Of a stretch of 11,282 nt of DNA, positions 8,254 to 11,282 are shown piece after piece. The position numbers and the translations under genes were made by a program. Below the pieces are notes generated by a model that was not told where the DNA came from, ran no database searches, and was given only the letters and a program-made list of their open reading frames with translations. Location of the stretch: the NCBI GenBank assembly GCA_947446335.1, contig CANFGA010000054.1:1-11282 (forward strand), given 5' to 3'. Positions within the stretch are counted from its first letter, which is position 1; each line of letters opens with the position of its first letter. The DNA comes from Oxalobacteraceae bacterium (GTDB taxonomy: Bacteria; Pseudomonadota; Gammaproteobacteria; Burkholderiales; Burkholderiaceae_D).

Positions 8254-8641
8254 TGAAGAAATAGGGAGTAGATCCGCTGGTCATTTATACGCAGAATGGT
8301 TAGATTTTGGATGTAGTTGGTATCAAATTTCAATTAATATACGTAAAATTTATAACGAATATTTGTCTTTGATGCGTTCAATCATAGAACCGTTCAAGGA
8401 CCTCCCATGCAGGAAAAATTCCGAACATGCGATGCATTGCTCAGTAGCCGCTACCTTCGGCAGCGGACCAAATTTAAGCCCTCAAGACTGAAGAAAATTG
8501 TCGTGATGACATCGAAGTTGTGAAAAATAAAATGACCACCACTGCTACACAGCAGACGGTACGTGGCGTACGATTCTGTCGGGTTGCACTGACCAACAGC
8601 ACCCAATCCGTTCACATCAAACGATCGTTTTCCCTGCACAA

Positions 8642-8713
8642 GAACAAGCCATTGTTCTGAACGCTATGTGTTCAAATAAAAGCATTATCTGAACACCTAC
8701 GCCGACTGAACAC
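8642..8713. repeat. Cluster of GTGTTCA/TGAACAC repeats resembling a resolvase res site
   Basis: Short inverted and direct copies of GTTC/GAAC are packed in 72 bp. There is GAACAA/TTGTTC (8642-8657) and the palindrome GTTCTGAAC (8654-8662). An imperfect palindrome at 8668-8696 has arms that start GTGTTCAAATA and, on the other strand, GTGTTCAGATAA. A further TGAACAC lies at 8707-8713. The 27-29 bp palindrome with TGTTCA-type outer ends and AT-rich inner halves resembles the crossover subsite bound by Tn3-type serine resolvases, with flanking half-sites as in a multi-subsite res. No resolvase gene is adjacent in the window, and the odd arm spacing departs from the usual 28-bp site I. It could instead be a regulator-binding cluster. 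The transposon end 40 bp to the right supports the res reading, since that family targets res sites. Confidence 0.45.
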
Positions 8714-8752
8714 TTGTATCGCCCTCCACGCAGGTCTGCGCGTGCCGGCCGA

Positions 8753-8777
8753 TGTCATTTTCAGAAGACGCCTGCAC
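8753..8777 (+). repeat. Terminal inverted repeat of a Tn402/Tn5053-family transposon
   Basis: This 25-bp sequence starts TGTCATTTTCAGAAGACG and ends CTGCAC. It matches the Tn402/Tn5053 and class 1 integron end as I remember it except for one base (C at 8771, where the remembered end has A). The outer edge is TGTCA, so the element extends to the right from 8753. Family members duplicate 5 bp of target, and the flanking bases 8748-8752 are GCCGA, the predicted left copy. The other end and the tni genes are not in the window. Confidence 0.85.
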
Positions 8778-8849
8778 CAGTTTAGTGGCCGAAATCAAGC
8801 AAGTGCAGGGGACTCCTGAGCAGCGGATGGTCAGGAGTCCTCTGCACTA
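8761..8849. repeat. Three 19-bp TniA-type binding repeats inside the transposon end
   Basis: A direct copy, TCAGAAGACGCCTGCACCA, lies at 8761-8779. An inverted copy at 8801-8819 reads, on the opposite strand, TCAGGAGTCCCCTGCACTT. A second direct copy, TCAGGAGTCCTCTGCACTA, lies at 8831-8849. The same direct-inverted-direct order, with the same 23-bp gap between the first two copies, is what I recall for the integrase-proximal end of Tn402/class 1 integrons. There the 19-mers are TniA transposase sites. The inverted and second direct copies together form an 18-bp stem at 8802-8848 that could be mistaken for a terminator. Confidence 0.75.
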
Positions 8850-8884
8850 AATTTAAATTTTTTTTAGAAATTAATTCTAGCAAC

Positions 8885-8892
8885 CTTTCAGC
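8885..8892. repeat. Predicted left 8-bp target-site duplication of IS66
   Basis: IS66-family insertions duplicate 8 bp. The eight bases before the GTAAGC end are CTTTCAGC. The right copy is beyond the window, so this is a prediction from the position of the left end. Confidence 0.45.
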
Positions 8893-8957
8893 GTAAGCAT
8901 CCAGCCGCCCCACCTATGAATGCCATGATCGTCTCGCCATACTCCGATTTTCATTTT

Positions 8958-8961
8958 GGAG
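8958..8961 (+). promoter_or_regulatory. Shine-Dalgarno site that fixes the tnpA start
   Basis: GGAG lies six bases before the ATG at 8968. This favours that ATG over the in-frame TTG at 8956, which would overlap the site and add four residues. Confidence 0.7.
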
Positions 8962-8967
8962 ATCGTG

Positions 8968-9279
8968 ATGCAAGCAAGCGTACGCAGGGCGTTATGGAAA
9001 GAGCGGGTCCAGCAATGGCGTGAGAGCGGCCTGAGCCAGCGCGCATTCGCGCTCCAGCATGGCTGGCCGATACGCCAGGCTGGCTACTGGATACGGGAGT
9101 TGCGCGACGAGGTCGGTCCCCCGGCTGCGATGGAACTGATCCCGGTGAGCGTCAAGCGCGCCAACGTCAGCGTAGCGAGTCCGGCGATCCTGTTGCGCAG
9201 CGCCGGTGGCTGGAGCGTGGAGATTCCGGCCGGTCAAGGCGTGGCCTGGCTGGCCGATTTACTGCAGCGCCTGGCATGA
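8968..9279 (+). CDS. tnpA: IS66 accessory protein TnpA
   Basis: A 103-residue accessory protein encoded by the first gene of IS66-family elements. It is needed with TnpB for full transposition in the family, though its biochemical role is poorly defined. The N-terminal third reads as a helix-turn-helix of the transposase-8/IS66 TnpA type. It has a basic WKERVQQWRESGLSQRAFA stretch, then HGWPIRQAGYWIRELR, which would bind DNA, possibly the element ends. The C-terminal half carries the usual SVEIPAGQGVAWLADLLQRL tail, equivalent to the 'L-P-x-G-x-D-...-L-x-x-L-L-x-x-L' ending of relatives. The start is the ATG at 8968, chosen by its GGAG ribosome site. Its TGA overlaps the tnpB ATG (ATGA), which indicates translational coupling. 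Length is normal for the family and there is no frame damage. Confidence 0.88.
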   Translation: MQASVRRALWKERVQQWRESGLSQRAFALQHGWPIRQAGYWIRELRDEVGPPAAMELIPVSVKRANVSVASPAILLRSAGGWSVEIPAGQGVAWLADLLQRLA

Positions 9280-9617
9280 AGCTGCAACTGGCTGCGGTCC
9301 GGATCGCGGTGGCACCGGTCGACATGCGCCTTGGCGCCGACGGCCTGTCGCTACTGGTCCAGCAAGCGCTCGGATGCACTCCTTGCGACGGCACCGCCTA
9401 CGTTTTTAGCAACCGGCGCCGCAATCGAGTGAAGCTGGTTTGCTGGGACGGCAATGGTGTCTGGCTGTGCCAGCGACGTTTGCACCGGGGTCATTTCATC
9501 TGGCCGCAAGCGGGCGATGCGGTGTGCGAGCTCAGCGACGAGCAATGGCAATGGCTGGTCGCCGGCGTCGATTGGCAGCGTCTGTCGGCCACCGCGCCGG
9601 CCCATTGGCACTTGTAA
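9276..9617 (+). CDS. tnpB: IS66 Orf2 accessory protein TnpB
   Basis: A 113-residue protein with the classic IS66 Orf2 pattern. APVDMRLGADGLSLLVQQAL lies at about 13-32, followed by YVFSNRRRNRVKLVCWDGNGVW (about 44-65) and the CQRRLHRGHFIWP segment (66-78). It is required with TnpA and TnpC for transposition in IS66 elements. The molecular role is not settled. This TnpB is unrelated to the RNA-guided nuclease TnpB of IS200/IS605. Its ATG overlaps the tnpA stop by four bases. Length is typical (about 115 residues) and the frame is intact. It ends 36 nt before the first possible tnpC start, in the same reading frame. Confidence 0.92.
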   Translation: MKLQLAAVRIAVAPVDMRLGADGLSLLVQQALGCTPCDGTAYVFSNRRRNRVKLVCWDGNGVWLCQRRLHRGHFIWPQAGDAVCELSDEQWQWLVAGVDWQRLSATAPAHWHL

Positions 9618-9653
9618 AAAGACCACGTTTCAGAGCCTCTCGCTGGCGTCGTC

Positions 9654-11282
9654 ATGGGCACACCGGCATTGTTAACCGATGGTGAGCGTGTTAACATCGA
9701 TGCCATGGATTTACTCGCCAAACTCACCCGCCTTGACCTCGCTCCCGCCTTGCTGGACGATGTACGCGCGTTGCTGGCGCGGGTCGAACTCGCCGAGCAG
9801 AATGCGCAATTGGTCGCGGTGATGGAAGGCATGCTCCAGAACAAGGAAAGCATCATCGAGGCCAAGGATAGCCTCATTGAAGCCAAGGAAAGCCTCATTA
9901 CGGTCAAGGAAGGCATCATTGAGGCCAAGGAAAGTCTCATTGCGGTCAAGGAAAGCATCATCAAGAGCGCCGACATCAAGATCGCCGCGCTGACGCTGGA
10001 ACTGGCGCATCACCGCCGCATCCGCTTTGCCTACAAGAGCGAAGCGCTGTCAGTCGACCAGCGCGACTTGTTCGAAGAGACCTGGGACGTCGACCTGGCA
10101 GCGATGGAGGCCGAACTCGATGCACAAAGCGACGCGCTGGCGCAGGGCAAGCCGAAAGCGAAGCGCCCACGCGCCGGCCGCCAGCCTTTGCCGGCTCATC
10201 TGGTGCGCATCGAACATCGCCATGAACCCGATTCGTGCCAATGCGGCCAGTGCGGCGGCGCTCTCAGCTTAATCGGCGAGGATATCAGCGAGCAACTCGA
10301 CGTCGAGCCGGCGCGTTTCTTCGTGCATCGCCACATCCGGCCACAATATGCTTGCCGCACCTGCGCAACGGTGACGGCAGAGCCGGTGCCGCCGGCCATC
10401 ATCGACGGCGGCATGGCATCCTCGGGCTTGCTGGCCTGGCTGGCGATCAGCAAGTTCGTCGACCATCTGCCTTTGTACCGCATCGGCCAGATCGGCGCGC
10501 GCCAGGACGTGCCGCTGCCGATTTCGACGACGGCCGACTGGCTCGGCAAGATTGGCGTGGCGCTGCAGCCGCTGGCCGACCGAATGAGCACATTGCTGCG
10601 GCTGCGCCCGATCTTGCATGCCGATGAAACGCCGGTGCGGCAACTCGATCCCGGGAAGGGCAAGACCAAGCGAGCCTATCTGTGGGCCTATCGCAGCAAC
10701 AGCTTCGATGAAGGACCTTTGATCGTCGTGTTCGACTATCAGGGCGGGCGCGGCGGCGTGCATGCGCAAACCTTCCTGGGCGATTGGCGCGGCCATCTGA
10801 TGGTTGACGATTACAGCGGTTACAAAGCCTTGTTCGTTGGCGGCGTCACGGAACTGGCGTGCCTGGCCCATCTGCGCCGAAAATTCTTCGACTTGCATGC
10901 GGCCAATGGCAGTCCGATCGCGGCGCAGGCGCTGCGCCGGATCGCTCAGCTGTATGTCATCGAGCAGCAAGCGCGCGACGGCAACGCCGTTGAACGGTTG
11001 CGGCTGCGCCAGGAACTGGCAAAACCGCTGCTGACCCAATGTCACGACTGGCTCATCACAACGCGTTGCACCGTGGCTGACGGCAGCGGCACGGCCAAAG
11101 CGATCGACCATGCGTTGAAGCGCTGGCCGGCGCTGATCCGCTATGCCGACTCGGGCACGCTGCCAATCGATAACAACCCGGTCGAGAATGCGATTCGCCC
11201 CATTGCCATCGGCAAGAAAAACTGGTTATTTGCGGGCTCGGAGCGCGCCGGTCGCCGCGCAGCTGCCATCCAAAGCCTGCTG
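9654..11282 (+). CDS. tnpC: IS66 DDE transposase TnpC, 3' truncated by window
   Basis: This is the catalytic transposase of the IS. The order is an N-terminal coiled coil, a zinc-finger region, a DDE RNase H-fold domain and the start of the IS66 C-terminal segment. Numbered from the ATG at 9705, the heptad coiled coil is about residues 47-88. The zinc ligands are C178, C180, C183 (CQCGQC) and C217, C220 (CRTC). The catalytic acidic residues are D307 (HADET), D368 (VDDYSGY) and E494 (NNPVENAIRP), followed by KKNWLFAGSERAGRRAA. The frame runs open to the last base. Some 30-60 C-terminal residues are probably missing. Either the ATG at 9654 or the one at 9705 (17 codons later, same frame) may be the start. 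Neither has a good ribosome site, so coupling to tnpB is likely. Confidence 0.93.
   Translation, partial: MGTPALLTDGERVNIDAMDLLAKLTRLDLAPALLDDVRALLARVELAEQNAQLVAVMEGMLQNKESIIEAKDSLIEAKESLITVKEGIIEAKESLIAVKESIIKSADIKIAALTLELAHHRRIRFAYKSEALSVDQRDLFEETWDVDLAAMEAELDAQSDALAQGKPKAKRPRAGRQPLPAHLVRIEHRHEPDSCQCGQCGGALSLIGEDISEQLDVEPARFFVHRHIRPQYACRTCATVTAEPVPPAIIDGGMASSGLLAWLAISKFVDHLPLYRIGQIGARQDVPLPISTTADWLGKIGVALQPLADRMSTLLRLRPILHADETPVRQLDPGKGKTKRAYLWAYRSNSFDEGPLIVVFDYQGGRGGVHAQTFLGDWRGHLMVDDYSGYKALFVGGVTELACLAHLRRKFFDLHAANGSPIAAQALRRIAQLYVIEQQARDGNAVERLRLRQELAKPLLTQCHDWLITTRCTVADGSGTAKAIDHALKRWPALIRYADSGTLPIDNNPVENAIRPIAIGKKNWLFAGSERAGRRAAAIQSLL
9843..9968 (+). repeat. Six in-frame 21-bp tandem repeats in tnpC encoding a heptad coiled coil
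   Basis: Six consecutive 21-bp units, each starting AAG-GAA/GAT, encode KESIIEA, KDSLIEA, KESLITV, KEGIIEA, KESLIAV and KESIIKS. Units after the second alternate between endings GCC and GTC, suggesting a 42-bp duplication on top of the 21-bp one. Hydrophobic residues fall at heptad positions 4-5 and 7, as in a coiled coil. The array keeps the reading frame, so copy-number change would lengthen or shorten the coil by whole heptads. Confidence 0.9.

Larger units (their letters stand above)
8211..8640. other. AT-rich non-coding stretch upstream of the operon
   Basis: About 430 bp with no supportable gene. The first 150 bp are notably AT-rich and should hold the operon promoter. A 62-codon minus-strand frame at 8451-8639 has no recognisable family, no good ribosome site and no conserved pattern, and I do not call it. 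I see no tRNA, CRISPR or riboswitch structure here. Confidence 0.5.
8753..8892 (+). mobile_element. Left remnant or left end of a Tn402/Tn5053-like transposon, interrupted by IS66
   Basis: The interval from the terminal repeat to the IS66 junction holds the three TniA-type repeats and then 43 bp of AT-rich sequence without a gene. The IS66 element begins at 8893, so the rest of the transposon, if still present, lies right of the IS outside the window. Cargo cannot be judged. The defence operon lies outside this end, not inside the transposon, unless a second end exists elsewhere. Confidence 0.65.
8893..11282 (+). mobile_element. IS66-family insertion sequence, right end outside window
   Basis: The element has the three-gene IS66 layout: tnpA, tnpB overlapping it by four bases, and tnpC encoding the DDE transposase. 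The left end is placed at 8893, where GTAAGCATCCAGCC carries the GTAAGC start typical of IS66 termini, 75 bp before tnpA. GC content and codon use are clearly higher than in the neighbouring operon. The element is cut by the window edge inside the 3' part of tnpC, so the right inverted repeat and the second target duplication cannot be seen. All three visible reading frames are intact, so it may be active. Confidence 0.88.

Noticed and set aside
8451..8639. 62-codon minus-strand open frame
   Set aside because: No family resemblance, no ribosome site and no conserved pattern. It lies in gene-poor DNA between the operon and the repeat cluster.
8802..8866. Strong 18-bp hairpin followed by a T-run, looking like a rho-independent terminator
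   Set aside because: The two arms are the inverted and direct TniA-type 19-bp repeats of the transposon end. The T-run starts nine bases after the stem, and no gene lies upstream on that strand to be terminated. It may still act as one by accident.
9843..9968. Tandem repeats as a CRISPR or iteron array
   Set aside because: There are no spacers between units, the units are in frame within tnpC and the variation is codon-like.
9491..10013. Long minus-strand frames with striking repetitive protein sequence
   Set aside because: They are antisense readings of the 21-bp repeat array and flanks of tnpC, whose sense frame has clear transposase motifs.

Overview
The window reads as accessory DNA from a Gram-negative bacterium, most likely a beta- or gammaproteobacterium. 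This rests on GC-rich codon use in the flanking genes, an IS66-family insertion sequence and a Tn402/Tn5053-type transposon end. The genus cannot be fixed from the sequence. The layout is: the 3' third of a type I restriction gene (hsdR, + strand, 1-1113); a convergent five-gene operon on the minus strand (8210 down to 1319); a gene-poor AT-rich stretch (8211-8892) holding a recombination-site-like repeat cluster and a transposon end; and an IS66 element (8893 to the window edge) whose third gene runs off the window.

The operon is the centrepiece. In transcription order it encodes a calcineurin-like metallophosphoesterase, an all-helical protein resembling the family called GASH, two consecutive TRAFAC-like P-loop GTPases ('double GTPase'), and an 867-residue protein with a GAP1-N1-type N terminus. 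Three of the four junctions are one- or four-base stop/start overlaps and the fourth is a 7-nt gap, so the genes are very probably co-transcribed and translationally coupled. These families are known from comparative genomics as parts of predicted NTP-dependent conflict (defence) systems. I know of no experimental mechanism for this arrangement. Lying next to hsdR, it looks like a defence island. The likely logic, by inference, is that GAP1 and the GTPase pair form a GTP-controlled sensor/switch, the helical protein is an adaptor, and the phosphoesterase is a nuclease or nucleotide-cleaving effector.

Right of the operon, a 25-bp terminal repeat at 8753-8777 closely matches the Tn402/Tn5053 (class 1 integron) end. 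Behind it are three 19-bp TniA-type repeats in the order direct, inverted, direct. Just outside it lies a cluster of GTTC/GAAC repeats resembling a resolvase res site, the preferred target of this transposon family. The IS66 element is inserted about 116 bp inside that transposon end, giving a nested structure. The IS carries tnpA, tnpB and a tnpC with an in-frame 21-bp repeat array encoding a heptad coiled coil. Its right end, and the rest of the Tn402-like element, lie beyond the window.
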